This document shows, in pieces, positions 52,464 to 63,429 of a stretch of DNA of 64,000 nt. Position numbers and translations under genes: made by a program. Origin of the DNA: Fomitopsis serialis. Taxonomy: Eukaryota > Basidiomycota > Agaricomycetes > Polyporales > Fomitopsidaceae. Numbering within the stretch: position 1 is the first letter of the stretch; every line of letters starts with the position of its first letter. The DNA lies in assembly GCF_022376445.1 (NCBI RefSeq), contig NW_025955172.1:1-64000 (forward strand), read 5' to 3'. Below the pieces are notes generated by a model that did no database searches, was not told the DNA's origin, and worked only from the letters and a program-made list of their open reading frames with translations.

Positions 52464-53427
52464 ATGGCCGAGGTCAACCAGCACCCCGATGTCGTCGCAC
52501 CGCCAGACTACACCATAGGTACGAGGATCATATAACACGCACTATTGTCTGACAACTTCAATCCCAGTCGAAGTTAACATACCAGATGGGCCATACGCAA
52601 CCCTATCATTCGACCGCATCGAGACGGATCCAATGAACGGGGCCCGCTCATGCCCGATCCACTCAGCCCACTCAGCAGACCCGTTCAACGACGCCTGCTC
52701 ATGCCCGCGTCGCGGAACATACCACGTCCAGGACCCATTCCGGGAGTCCGACTCGGACAGTGGAGAGGAAACACCCGCGACGGAGTCCTGTCAGCGCGAG
52801 CCCGTCGCAGCTAGACTCTTGGACCTCCATGCTCGCATTATCCACGGCGCCTTCTCCGGACTTCTATACCTGATACTGTGCGTTGCGTATACGTCGATGA
52901 CTACCTTCATCGGCTGGAGGACCATGACCGTCATGGTCGAGCCAAACGAGTCCTCCGCGTGCGTCTTGGAGATCTTCTCCGCGGCGACAGCCGGCACCAT
53001 CATCCTCGCGGTCATGTCACTCTACGTCTGGATGATCGCAAGGCTACTCTTGAAGGAGATTCAGAAACTGCTGGATCATGGAATCGATCCTTTTGCAAGA
53101 AAGGCGCCGAGGTGGTGGGGGGAGCCGCGGACCGGGACACTCCTTCCTGCGCCGCCTCAGCGGATACAGCGTCATGATTGGGCGCAATACCCCGCGCGTC
53201 CAGACTACATGGCGTTGGTATTGTTGCTGAGCGGCTTGTGTGGTCCCGCATTGGGCCTGTCGCTGCCGTTCGAGGGACGGAACGCGCCAGAGGGGATGCC
53301 GACTACGAAGGACGCGCTGGCGTGGGGCGCATTCGGAACGGCGATCAGTCTCGCGCTGTTCGTTATGGTAGCCATTATGGTGACGGCTCTGAGCGTCCTT
53401 AGGCAGAAGATACGGTACCGGGTGTAG
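52464..53427 (+). CDS. Four-helix membrane protein, array member M1 (distant)
   Basis: Exon 1 is 52464-52518, intron 49 bp, exon 2 is 52568-53427, giving 304 residues. The N-terminal 90 residues are hydrophilic (MAEVNQHPDVVAPPDY, then Ser/Asp/Glu-rich). There are four hydrophobic helices: GLLYLILCVAYTSMTTFIG, the stretch around AATAGTIILAVMSLYVW, MALVLLLSGLCGPALGLSL and AISLALFVMVAIMVTALSV. Helices 2 and 3 are separated by a loop with RWWGEP and LLPAPPQR, in the position of the WTWQRET and PPPPKLAR loop of M2-M4, so it is a distant relative. No known family is recognised. A plasma or internal membrane protein is inferred. Confidence 0.7.
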
Positions 53428-54660
53428 GGAGATGTTCCTAGGAGGTAGTGGGAGTCTGCAGGTAGGTTTGTGACGGACGTTTGGTTGAATGTGGGCCTGG
53501 AATGACAGAAAGCAGCGACGGACTTACGTTTCGGAATACATGTTGTCAACATTCGCGTACTCAAGGCATCAGTGTTGGTGAAGCCCTCTGCGCGACTGGC
53601 CTCCAGGTCGTCGAACACGCCAGTGTTCGCCATATCCACTGTAAACCCGCATAGCCTCTAAGCCACGAGTCGGAAGCCTCCCAGTATCAGTGCCGGGCCT
53701 AGTAAGGAGACAAGAATTCAATTTGGCAGAGTGGCCGGTATGTTGTTGGCTCAATTGAATCGGCGGCGGCGAACTTCATGCTGGTAGCGTGACGGTATGT
53801 AAGTAGGGGGACCGGGGACGAATGCTCGAATCGGGTTTGGGATCTGGCCGCCACAAGCGCGTCCAGTGACGGTCCCGAGCCAGACTAAGCTTGGACACGA
53901 CGGCAGCCCACACGGGCCGCACGCTGCACATCGTACGCACATTTCACGCGTGGCACGGGCCCACTTCTATCGCTGCGCTAGACTGTCTCACACTGACAAG
54001 AATCCTCGTTCAATTGGCGCGACGTCTCAGAGCGAATCGGAAGTTTGGAGGTGACTACCTTCAAGTTGACCTTGAAGTGAGTACATACCTGCTGTTCAAT
54101 ACCATAACTCCACAACAAAGCCTTGTATTCACGGCGTAGGTGATCATATTTGCAAGTGACGGCGCACGAAACAATAAGTACTTAGTCGCGAGGGACACAG
54201 ATGAGTACAAGCACTGACTCACGCTGAGGCTCAGTCAAGGATGAATCGATGACAGCTTCGACTCGGGCGGTCACTGAGCGCTACGATCTCATCAAAGTTA
54301 TGTAACTGCGAACCCGACCATTTTCGGTGCGTCTTCTCTCCTCGTTGACGCAATCCTCCAGAAGGGTGACTTGGACTCTGTCTAGGAGACCCTCAGGTAC
54401 AATGCGATATACAAAAGAGTAAGGATGGGGACTCGTGGCTGTCAACATCTCCCCTGGTAACTGTCGGTTAAACAACACAAAAAGCACTTACGTACGAAGA
54501 ACAAGTGCGACGCAGACAAGAGTGCGGATGCATGGTACACAGCATTGATGCCGTGCATCCGTATATCAGAATCCAGCATGAGGCTGGAGATTCAGTACCT
54601 CGCCCTTTATCACTCAGTGAACACTACAGCTCTCCATACCTCCACTCGAAATCGCACAGC
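53428..54660. other. Intergenic; possible minus-strand fragments
   Basis: Minus-strand frames at 54281-54487 (IVPEGLLDRVQVTLLEDCV then NEERRR) and 53520-53640 (MANTGVFDDLEASRAEGFT) look coding, but they are short and have no recognisable continuation. They may be exons of an unrecognised gene or its remains. Confidence 0.3.
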
Positions 54661-54665
54661 AAGCC

Positions 54666-55596
54666 ATGCCCGGACCCATCAGTCTGTCGGAAGACCCGTT
54701 GCGTACAGACCAGCCATCGCGCTCGGAGGGAGCATCGCAGCCGGAGGGGACGTCACACCAAGAGGGGACATCGCTCCCGGAACGCTCAGCGCGGCACCCA
54801 CGTACAGAGCGAACGTCGCGTTCCGGGCGAGAGCGAGCACCACGCTCACACGGAGCATCGCGTCCCAAACGAGCGCCGCGCCCACAGCGGACCAGCTCAA
54901 CCGCTCTGCTCGAAAGAGGTGCGTCCAGTGCCATCGTCATTCTTTTCCCCGTTGTCTCTAACCGAGAGAGCGATAGAGCTTGACGCCCTTGAAGGGCGTA
55001 CTGCCGACGAGCCAACATCGCGTCTCGAGAAGATCGGCCTCCTCTTCTCCAGCTACTTCTTCACCTGCCTTTTCTTCGCCGGTATCTGCGCCGTATACGC
55101 CGGCATTTCCACCTACGCGGCGTGGTACTTCCTTCAGACCAACGAACCCTACACGAGCAACTTCAACATCGTCTACGCCGCTCCGCTCGGCGCGGCGGTC
55201 CTCTCCTGGGTGTTCTCCACGACGATGTGGGTGTACCACAAGCTAGAGGCGTTGTACGAGAAGAAGCACGGGATATACGAGCCTCCGAGGGAGATCCCGG
55301 AGTGGTGGACGTGGCAGCGCGAGACGTACGTGCCCCCGCCGCCGAAGCTCGCTCGCCGCTATGCGGGCTATGTCACTGCGACAGGCACGATCTCGGGGCT
55401 CCTCGTGGGCGGTCTGCTTGGACCTTTGCTGGGGGCGATGATGCGGCGGATGACGCTGACCAGCGCGATGAGTGCGTCGGCAGAGTTGTGGTGCGGTGCT
55501 GTCGGTACAGGCATTGTCATTGGGGGTATACTATTCGCCCTGTCCGGTACGTATGGGATCTGGATGTGGTATGGGGGCAAGGAGGGCGAGTGTTGA
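54666..55596 (+). CDS. Four-helix membrane protein, array member M2
   Basis: Exon 1 is 54666-54918, intron 54919-54976 (58 bp, branch word CTAAC), exon 2 is 54977-55596, giving 290 residues. An uninterrupted frame also runs through from 54505, but comparison with M3 shows that the spliced frame is right: both N-termini are Arg/Ser/Thr-rich (RTSRSGRERAPRSHGAS) and end LER before the intron, then ELDALEGR. Domain order: basic low-complexity region to about residue 85; helix pair within LFFAGICAVYAGISTYAAW and APLGAAVLSWVFSTTMWVY separated by NEPYTSN; loop HGIYEPP, EWWTWQRET and PPPPKLARRYAG; helix pair within TISGLLVGGLLGPLL and GTGIVIGGILFALSGTYG. Function unknown; the loop between helices 2 and 3 is the most conserved part and the likely functional site. 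Confidence 0.8.
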
Positions 55597-56565
55597 GGGC
55601 TTCCGATTGTGAGTCTCTATCTGCCTGTTCCCGAGAGATGACAAGAGATCTGAAGGTCTCCGGGCAGCTCTGTTCACGATAGACATCATGCACTGTGTTT
55701 TTATTAATCTGCTTGAACGTGTACCTTGCTTACGAAACGGACAGACTGACCACCTCGCAAATGTACATATGGATTCACATCGTTCTTGCTTGATGGCATT
55801 GTTAAACTCTTCTTTGCCGCAACTGTATCGCACCTACCCTAGCTAAGCCATGGCAAGCAGCAGCGATTGAGCAGCTGCAAGGCAAACCTGATGATTAGCC
55901 CCAACCTTCCTAGTCACCCCCAAGACGACTTCGGTGGGTGCGTCCGATCGAGGCCGAACTGAAGACCAAATTTACGGGTTCGAATCTACTCTTGGCACGC
56001 CGGCTTGAGTATCCGTTTGCATAATAATACGCAAAATTGACGTGTCTTGCTTGTACCAGTTCCCAATAATGGTATGTTACTCGATTTTCCGAAACCCAAG
56101 TCTACTCGGCTGAGACCGCTCGCGTACAGGGCGACTGCCCCGACGCGATAGACATTCCCAGCGGAGGACAGGCATCCGCGCTGATGAGCCTTCGTGTAAT
56201 TTCGATGATCGCGCATTTCAGGGAAGTAGCCCCAGAGAGGTGGCCCTCCAGAGACGTTGCGAGCCCGGCTGGCTAGCTGTCCGACCACTTGCCGCGGGCA
56301 TCGTCCACGTCCTCTGCTGCTCGCCGGATAGATCAACTACGAGGATAGTAATCGTTCTGAGATAGCGATCAGAACACCCGTAAAAAGACGGACAGATGGC
56401 TACGTACGGTATGGGCTGAACAGCACGGAATCGCCTTACACAGCTCGCGGTACGATGCGAACATCACTGAGGTTGGGACCCAGGAGGCATGTGGCGCGAG
56501 CAAGAGTCACTTCGCCGAAACCCACGAGGGTCTTTGTCTGCATCGTGGAGGGCGTCGGATGTGAG
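55597..56565. other. Intergenic; no gene seen
   Basis: No frame or repeat with support. A TTCGAATC word at 55978 was checked as a possible tRNA T-loop and rejected. Confidence 0.45.
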
Positions 56566-56569
56566 TGTG

Positions 56570-56809
56570 TCAGCGATAGGCCGACACTATCTTGCGGACA
56601 TCAGTACAACATGTTAGTGTATGAAGGAGTGCTAGAAGGAACGTACCGCAGAGAGCCTTACGGGGGGATGCTTCGATTCCCTGCGCTTCTTGGCTGAGAG
56701 CGTCAGTGACTCCCCTGCGGATCTGTACCGAAGCGATGTATGGGATGGCACTTGTGGTTAGGAGGAATGGTAGCGAGATGCGAGCGATAAGGCGTTCAAA
56801 GTGATTCAT
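56570..56809 (-). CDS. PFLLTT-family short protein, copy k
   Basis: The frame opens about 60 bp after TATAAATA (minus strand, 56874-56867): MNHFERLIARISLPFLLTTS, then AIPYIASVQIRRGVTDALSQ. It ends after 79 codons, or earlier at a GTACGT donor near 56650 after EASPRKALC. The presequence-like start and PFLLTT core match the family; the following part is unique. It is isolated from the other copies, inside the membrane-protein array. Function unknown. Confidence 0.5.
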   Translation of the reverse strand: MNHFERLIARISLPFLLTTSAIPYIASVQIRRGVTDALSQEAQGIEASPRKALCGTFLLALLHTLTCCTDVRKIVSAYR

Positions 56810-56879
56810 GGCAAGAACTCAGTGGCCTGGACGGAGAGATACTGAGGACCCGGAAAATCGACCTGGGTATTTATACTTC

Positions 56880-57200
56880 TGACGCGCGAAGTATGCGGCT
56901 TGGTCCGCTTTGTGTTTCGCTTGGACCCGTTCAAGCCAAGTCAGCGGTAGTGAAGACCCCTGTATGACAACAATGACCGCATTGCCACACGTTGCCACAT
57001 CGCCTCGAAAATGCCCCTGCCCACCCAGCTAAGTGACATTGTTAGCTTCGCACTCGGGTTTCTTTTTGAATCGGTGGACTTACCCACGCGTTCTCAGTGG
57101 CACCGGCAGATCAGGTCTCTGGCCATGCGGATACGTCCTCGTCTTGGAATCTGTGGCCTATGAGAAAAGTGAACCACAGTTAGCAGGATATGGTCGCTCA
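56880..57200. other. Intergenic; no gene seen
   Basis: This is the upstream flank of copy k; no supported feature. Confidence 0.4.
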
Positions 57201-57204
57201 CCTT

Positions 57205-58506
57205 CTACTCGCGAGTCATTCTGACTCGCAAAGGAGCCTCGTGATCGATGGAGACGATGGAGACGTGCGCAGTCTTCAAGGACGACACAATCGAGAACGT
57301 TGACAGAGCTCTGCGCAGATAGTCCGTATAGTACAGCCATGACTGACACGTCAGGTCGTCATGCGAGTTTTCAGGGAATATCTCCTTCACGCGTTCGCGG
57401 TCGTTTCTGATCTCTGTGTCCATATCAGCGGCCACTTTACATCTTGGAAAGAGAATGCGTGTCCTACGACGTCATCATCACTGACTCGTCAAAATACGTC
57501 GGTCCCGCCGCGTCTCTTCCGAAAACTTCTGGCTGTACACACGAGAGAACACATCTTGACCCAGGCCGAGTGTTTCTCCCGCTGTTACGTGATCTGCTCA
57601 AAGCGACGCGTGAGCTGTTCCTAGTGGCGGAGCATGCGTGTACGACAATCCAGACGTACTTGGGTCAGATCAGCTTTGTCCTCTGCTTGAACGAAGCGAG
57701 TGGCGACGTCCAGGAGCCAGTGCGAACTCGCTACTACGATGGTGTATCATCGCCTATGTTCAGTCGCACTCTGATCGAGGAGGGCGGGGATATCCAAGGT
57801 TGGCCCTGGCGTACATGGCGAAGCCACGCAAGAACATTTTGCTCCTTGAGAATGTCCTAGTGGCCACGCCTGAGGCGGGATAATTTATGTCGTCCGAGAC
57901 CCGGCTGACTCCTTGACTATTGCTACATACTATGATATCTGCCACAGCTACATCTGACACGTTTTGCAGTATGCCGGCCTCTCGCTACAGTCGTAAAAGC
58001 GGCGATCAAGTGAAAGGCGTCCTCGGTATCGCCGTCTTCAATGTATTCGACGTCAGCTTTCTTTACGCCATGACGGTGGGCGACGTGGTGCGCACCAGGG
58101 AGGAAAGATCAAAGAGTTTGACTCATTCTGCGGCGGCCGCTTGGGGACAACTTCGACTGCTCCGTGCTTACGCACTTGATTCTGGTTGCTGCATAAACGG
58201 GAGGCGGCGGCAAACGCACAGGATTTGATGACCGCAGCCAGGCCATAGTCCATCGCACCGCCGTACGCGCTTGTGGCATTCTCGCACCAGTTCCCGGCTT
58301 TTTGTGAGTTCTACGGTGTCCCGGAGGCGCATATAGTCGTGCGCGGGAACCTCCGTTATCAGGTTTTCCTGGAGCTCACTGAAGTACTCGTCGTTCTCTA
58401 GTTGCTCAACGCGGGAGAGGAAGGATGCCTGAAGGAGGGCACGCCATGGGCCGAGGTCTTCCAGAAGAGTGTCAGCGCAACTGATATCAGCGAAAGATTT
58501 GCCCAT
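57205..58506 (-). pseudogene. Unrecognised gene, multi-exon or decayed
   Basis: Three minus-strand frames look coding and lie in order. 58506-58168 starts MGKSFADISCADTLLEDLG, then LSRVEQLENDEYFSELQENL. A second frame near 58310-58190 reads ATSAYGGAMDYGLAAVIKSC and ends at a GTGCGT donor. A frame at 57435-57205 reads MDTEIRNDRERVKEIF, then YLRRALSTFSIVSSLKTAHV. The changes of frame could be introns or frameshifts. There is no membrane helix or signal peptide and I recognise no family; the last part resembles the leucine-rich end of F-box-like proteins. Confidence 0.35.
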
Positions 58507-58509
58507 TCA

Positions 58510-59640
58510 ACGCTCCGGAGCAGGAGATATCGATGCAGTGCGGCGCTCTCGCTGCGAAAGTGAAGGACATATGCGCATTCTCAGATGGGAGAGCAACTGC
58601 GTCATCTTGGGATTAGACTCAGCCCTTCTCGCAAGAGAGAAGTGCACGATCGGACGAGAACATGCTTGCCCCCAGTTGCGCGCACACGGAGATGTTCATG
58701 AAGTACGAAGAGGATGGACAAGACTTCATTATGCTGCAGCACAGGCTGAGAAGCCAGACAGAGAAGGTACGTACCAGCAATACAGCCATTCGCGGCGCGG
58801 CTAACAAATAGGACCATCACAGCTACGTCGGAGCCTCTTGGTGATACAACTGGATATCAACAATAGCGCGCTACGTGGGCGTGTCGTGTGGAATTGCTGG
58901 GCAACGTATGATGAACAATGGAAAGGTTCGCGTACTGTACAAAAAGGGCGTACACGATGTTTTATGGGCCGTTGGTCAAGGATCCGGAGGGACTTGGCTC
59001 CAGCGTGACCAAAGACATCAACACAGGGCGAAAGGTGGTTCTGGGAGGGCAGCCTCTGTGGTTTCGTCTCGTCCTGCAGACGGCTGCCACCGTGACTGGC
59101 ATGAAGGACAGCAGGTCGTCGAGCTTTCCGCCGTCAGCGCTGCGCGCTCAAATCCGGCGCTTAGATCCCCGCCCGATGACCAATACGCGTGTGTCGGGAA
59201 TCCCCTCCTCCTCTTCCTCCTCCTCCTCCTCGTCGCGTTGCTGAGTGTGTGGCGTCGCGTCTCATCATGTTGGACCCTCCTCCTCAGCAATTATTTCTGC
59301 TGAGCTCCGTGTTGTGTCCGGAAGGCGGCATCCTTAGTGGCACTTCACAACATGTGAAGCCGCATATCGCACAGGACGATTTAGTCATAGCAATTGCAAT
59401 AGGGCAAAACATTTGTGTCACTACAAAGCGCCGAAGTGATGTCTCCCGGGGTCAAAGCCTGATTCTGTGGTAGCTTCAGCCTCACAATTATTGACCTGGC
59501 AACCGCGAGCTATGCTTATGGTCTTCTACTGGCATCGAAACAATAGGCAGGATACATGCTTACATCAACAGACTGAACATGGCCTTCTCGTATGTTGGCC
59601 ATAAAACGGGGATAAGGAAGAATACTGGTCACTCACCTCC
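58510..59640. other. Intergenic; fragments and a TCC microsatellite
   Basis: A plus-strand stretch ENMLAPSCAHTEMFMKYEED, then DFIMLQHRLRSQTEK before GTACGT (58655-58765), looks like one exon of an unknown gene. 59205-59233 is a TCC/TCT repeat. 59460-59640 is the upstream region of M3, repeated before M4 (61370-61560). Confidence 0.35.
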
Positions 59641-59691
59641 GCAAGCCACCCCATCCAGTCCGGTCACATCGGCGACCCCTCCATGCAAGCC

Positions 59692-60627
59692 ATGGCCCTC
59701 CATCTCCCATTCCTGACGTCGCACACTGGATACGCTCGCTTGCCCCAGTCCGATCTCGAAACGGCAGAGGACGCCACTCCGCTGTTGGAGCCGGACAACG
59801 CTAGTTCAGAGCAGACGGTCCACGCGGAGCCGACATCACACACGAAGAGAACGTCCCGGTCGGAGCGCGCCGCACGTTCGCACAGAGCATCGCACACCAT
59901 CCGAACACAGCGTACACAGCGGACCGGCTTGACCGCTCAGCTCGAAAGAGGTGTGTAGATGATCTTTATCGTCCCTTTTCCCGTTGTCTCTGACGAGGGA
60001 GGCGCAGAGCTGGACGCCCTTGAAGGGCGCATTCCCGAAGAGCCGTCGACGCGCCTCGAGAAGATCGGCAAACTGGTCTCCAGTTACATCTTCTCCTGCA
60101 TTCTCTTCGCCGCAGCCTGCACCGTATACGCCAGCGCCTCCACCTACGCGAGCTGGTACTTCCTCCAGACGAACGAACCCTATACCAGCAACTTCAGCAT
60201 CGTCTACGCCGGCATGCTTGGCGCGACCATCCTGTCCTTGATGTTTACCACTGTCATGTGGTGTTACGCCGAGCTCGAGGAGATATACGAGAGAGCCCAT
60301 GGGATATACGAGCCCCCGAGCGAGCTCCCGGAGTGGTGGACGTGGCAGCGCGAGACGTACGTGCCTCCGCCACCGAAGCTCGCCCGCCGTTACGCGGGCT
60401 CCGTCACCGCTTTTTGTACGATCTCCGGGTTGCTTATGGGCGGGCTCGTGGGACCTGTGTTCGGAACGGTCATACGGCGAGGTATCGTGACTAGCGCGAT
60501 GACTGCGTCTGCGGCGCTGGGATGTGGCGCGGCCGGTACAGGGCTTGTCATTGGCGGTATACTCGTCTGCCTGTCCTGTACCTATGGGATGAAGCTCTGT
60601 AATGGGGGAAGGGACGCCGAGTGTTGA
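59692..60627 (+). CDS. Four-helix membrane protein, array member M3
   Basis: Exon 1 is 59692-59950, intron 59951-60007 (57 bp, branch CTGAC), exon 2 is 60008-60627, giving 292 residues. The start is the ATG that matches M4 (MALHLPFLTSHTGYARLPQ against MAFFRLPFLTLHSGYTRLPQ), nine bases after an in-frame ATG at 59683. The basic Thr/Arg/His region (RTSRSERAARSHRAS) precedes the intron. Then ELDALEGR, EEPSTRLEKIG, helices around LFAAACTVYASASTYASWY and MLGATILSLMFTTVMWCY with NEPYTSN between them, the loop EWWTWQRET and PPPPKLARRYAG, and helices TISGLLMGGLVGPVFG and GTGLVIGGILVCLSCTYG. It is closest to M2 in the second exon and to M4 at the N-terminus. An ATAAAA box lies near 59601. Confidence 0.82.
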
Positions 60628-61515
60628 TACGTGTTGAGGTTTGGTCTACTGCTGGGTCTATGCGCGCCCGCGAGATGGGGAGAGGATACCCAAGTGGTTA
60701 TGGACTTGTATAGCCAAGAACAGTGGGCCGTACCTATGATAGCTACCTAGTACAGACCTACATAGTGCGCCTCCGTCAATTTATCTATGGTCATGAGTTT
60801 CACATGTGGCGAGAGACCTCCTTGGTTGCATTCATGCTTCGTCGCTCAGCGAGGCACGGATAAATATCGTGACGAAACCGGCGACTCCGTTCTTAGGGAC
60901 ACTGAGAGTACGCCTCGCTCAGCGATAGTACATCTGCTCATATTCAGCGTCTATGGCCATCGTACTGAAGCGTGAAGGCGACAATAATCGTTCAAACGAC
61001 CTCCTACACACGACGCCAGTGGACTGTAGGCGTGTGCGACGCGGGCAGCTCACGATAGGATGGCTCTGTCGGAGTCGCTCACTGGCATAGGCGGAGGCTG
61101 TGTGCGAAGTCACTGACAATACTAGGTATACGGATACTCCGAGTCGTACAGGGCCTTCGCTTGTTGCCAGTGTGGCACTTTGACCCAATCTGTTGTTACA
61201 ATTGCACTTGACTACGGCCCACGAGTCCTCGGCCGATACGGTTCAAGTACAACAAGGCAGAGCAGATCGCGCGGCGGAATACGATTTGGCCATAGCCTGC
61301 AGTAGTACACGGTGTTTGCGCCACAATTGCCCGTCAGATAGGAGATGCAATGCAGCTTCGTTGGTATTGTGTGGAAGCTTCAGCCTCAATACCTCAGGCC
61401 TCAGCCGTGGCAACCGCAAGCTATGCCTCAAGCTTCCAAACTTCACTGACACCGAGACAATTGCAGGCAGGATACATGCTTACGATAGCAGATTGAACAT
61501 AGCCTTCTCGTCCTT
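60628..61515. other. Intergenic; upstream duplication
   Basis: 61190-61515 repeats the upstream sequence of M3 (59370-59610), including GGCAGGATACATGCTTAC and GCCTTCTCGT. The array therefore arose by duplication of gene plus promoter. Confidence 0.5.
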
Positions 61516-61519
61516 TGGT

Positions 61520-61526
61520 TATAAAT
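61520..61526 (+). promoter_or_regulatory. TATA box of M4
   Basis: TATAAAT lies 101 bp before the ATG at 61627, within the duplicated upstream block. M3 has ATAAAA at the equivalent place. Confidence 0.5.
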
Positions 61527-61626
61527 GAGAGCAGGGCATCGAATACGATTCACCCACCTCCGCACACTACAGTTCCATCCAGTACATTCCCATATCTCAG
61601 TGGCCTCCTACCGCTCCGTGCAAGCC

Positions 61627-62487
61627 ATGGCCTTCTTCCGTCTTCCTTTCCTGACGTTGCACTCTGGGTACACTCGCTTGCCCCAGTTTGATCTCGAAGG
61701 GGCCGCGAAAGACGCCACTCCTTTCTTCAAGTTGGAGTCGGACGCCGCTACCTCAAAGGAGGAATCGCACACGGAACCGATATCGGGCACAGAGAACGAC
61801 GGTGAGTCTTGCATCGCCACCAGTCCTTCACACATCGTCCTAAAGGTCAATCTAGTAGGAACTGTCATCCCCGTGGGGCACACGGAAAGGCCCACGACGT
61901 GGTTGAAGAAGATTGTGATATTCACCTTCAACTATTACTGCGCCGCCGTCTTCTTCGCGACCGTCTCCGCCGTTTTCGCTGGCACCTGCACTTGGCTGGG
62001 AGGATGGCTTCTCTCGGATCAGGAACCCTACGCCAGCAACTTCACCGACAACGTCGTTTACGCTGGCGCGCTCGGCGGGGCCATCGTCTCCGTGGCGTTC
62101 TCCACGACGCTTATGGCGTACAGAGAGCTGGAGGCGTGGTACGAGAAGGCCCACGGGATATACAAGCAACCGGACCTTCAGGATCCGCGGACGTGGCAAT
62201 GCGAGACGGACATGCCTCCGCAGCCAGAACTCGCGGGCCGTCATGCGTGGTCTGTAGCGAAGGCATGCTTTGTTTTGGGTCTGCTTGTCGCCGGGCTGCT
62301 CGGACCTTGGGTGGGAGCGACGATAATCATCCAGCACGGCTTGATGGATAGCACGATGACGGCACTGCATGCTCTGAGATGCGGCGCCGCTGGTACTGGG
62401 GTCGTGGCTAGCATTGCACTTTTCGGCATATCCTGTGCAAGACAGAGATTGTTATTGGCATCGGAGAACCGGTATATAGTCTTGTAG
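61627..62487 (+). CDS. Four-helix membrane protein, array member M4
   Basis: This is an open frame of 286 residues from ATG 61627, chosen by comparison with M3. A GTGAGT donor at 61802 and a CTAG acceptor at 61855 define a 54-bp in-frame candidate intron at the place where M2 and M3 have theirs; spliced, the protein has 268 residues. The N-terminus is acidic and Ser/Thr-rich rather than Arg-rich. Helices lie around FFATVSAVFAGTCTWLGGW and ALGGAIVSVAFSTTLMAY with QEPYASN between, loop HGIYKQP, RTWQCETDMPPQPELAGR, then CFVLGLLVAGLLGPWVG and GTGVVASIALFGISC. The loop has lost the WW and one Pro of M2 and M3. Function unknown. Confidence 0.8.
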   Translation: MAFFRLPFLTLHSGYTRLPQFDLEGAAKDATPFFKLESDAATSKEESHTEPISGTENDGESCIATSPSHIVLKVNLVGTVIPVGHTERPTTWLKKIVIFTFNYYCAAVFFATVSAVFAGTCTWLGGWLLSDQEPYASNFTDNVVYAGALGGAIVSVAFSTTLMAYRELEAWYEKAHGIYKQPDLQDPRTWQCETDMPPQPELAGRHAWSVAKACFVLGLLVAGLLGPWVGATIIIQHGLMDSTMTALHALRCGAAGTGVVASIALFGISCARQRLLLASENRYIVL

Positions 62488-62489
62488 TC

Positions 62490-63425
62490 CCGGGATGCGG
62501 AGGTGTATTGGGGATTCATGTAGGACAATGACGGACTTCTATTGTGATATGTACATACCTTCAAAGAGACAATACGGCGGTCGCACACAAGCATGTATCC
62601 TTCGTGACCGAGTCCCGCGACGGTGCGATATCGATGCCTTCAGACAGATCCTCATTCATCGTTTGCGAGATGATCGGGATCGGTATATAAGCATGCACGA
62701 GTGGCAGCCGTCCTCGGGAATAAATTAGCCGCCGTCGTCAGCATTATACTTGTATCGGGGTTAACTCACGGTGAGCGGCTCAGAAGTCAATCAAAGCAAG
62801 TCGGTACTCAGGTTTTAGAATAGTCAGCAAGCAGTGGCTCGGCAATGGTCCCCGATAAAGCAAGTTCAGGTAGAGAGGCTCTGAGCAAAGCAGCGACACG
62901 AAGTTACCATATGTGTGGCGCATGGCGCATCGCCCTCGAGACCCGATGTTGAGAGCATGCATGCAGTAGACACGTGGGATGGACAGTCAGGTTTCGCGTG
63001 GCGGTGCAGCAGCATTCGAGGACGAGGCTGAAGCAGTGCACGCAGGCCGGCCTCGCTATACTATGACAGAACAGCGCAGGCCAAAGCACGACATACGGTC
63101 GCAGAACAGCCACGGCTCTAAGCAATGGCTGTCCTGGAAACCGCAGGCTACGCCACACAGAAGCTTTGGCTGAAGAGCTCGAGCCTGAGGACGTGTTCTA
63201 AATGCAGTGACAAACTGGACACAGCCTTCTCGCCGCTCAACGATAAAAAGAATGCCGGCGAGCGGTACTAGCCCATCACCTCTTCTGCATCCACTCCACA
63301 GAGCCAAGAACACTTGCCCTCGATCCCGAGTCCACCTTGCAGGCCATGATAGGCATCTTTTTGCCGCATCCGAGTCTAGGGTCTGGTAGCGTCGACACCT
63401 GCTTTCAACAACCACACCCGGACAA
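62490..63425. other. Intergenic; no gene supported
   Basis: 63215-63310 resembles the M3 and M4 upstream block (ACACAGCCTTCTCG, a GATAAAAAG box and CATCACCTCT), the promoter of the following copy. The rest shows nothing I can support. Confidence 0.4.
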
Positions 63426-63429
63426 TGAA

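Noticed and set aside
55930..56010. TTCGAATC word at 55978 as a tRNA T-loop
   Set aside because: The flanking five bases on each side do not pair, and no acceptor stem or anticodon arm could be drawn.
59205..59233. Poly-Ser frame ending at 59244 as a gene
   Set aside because: The Ser run is a TCC microsatellite. The remaining frame has no partner, family or splice support.
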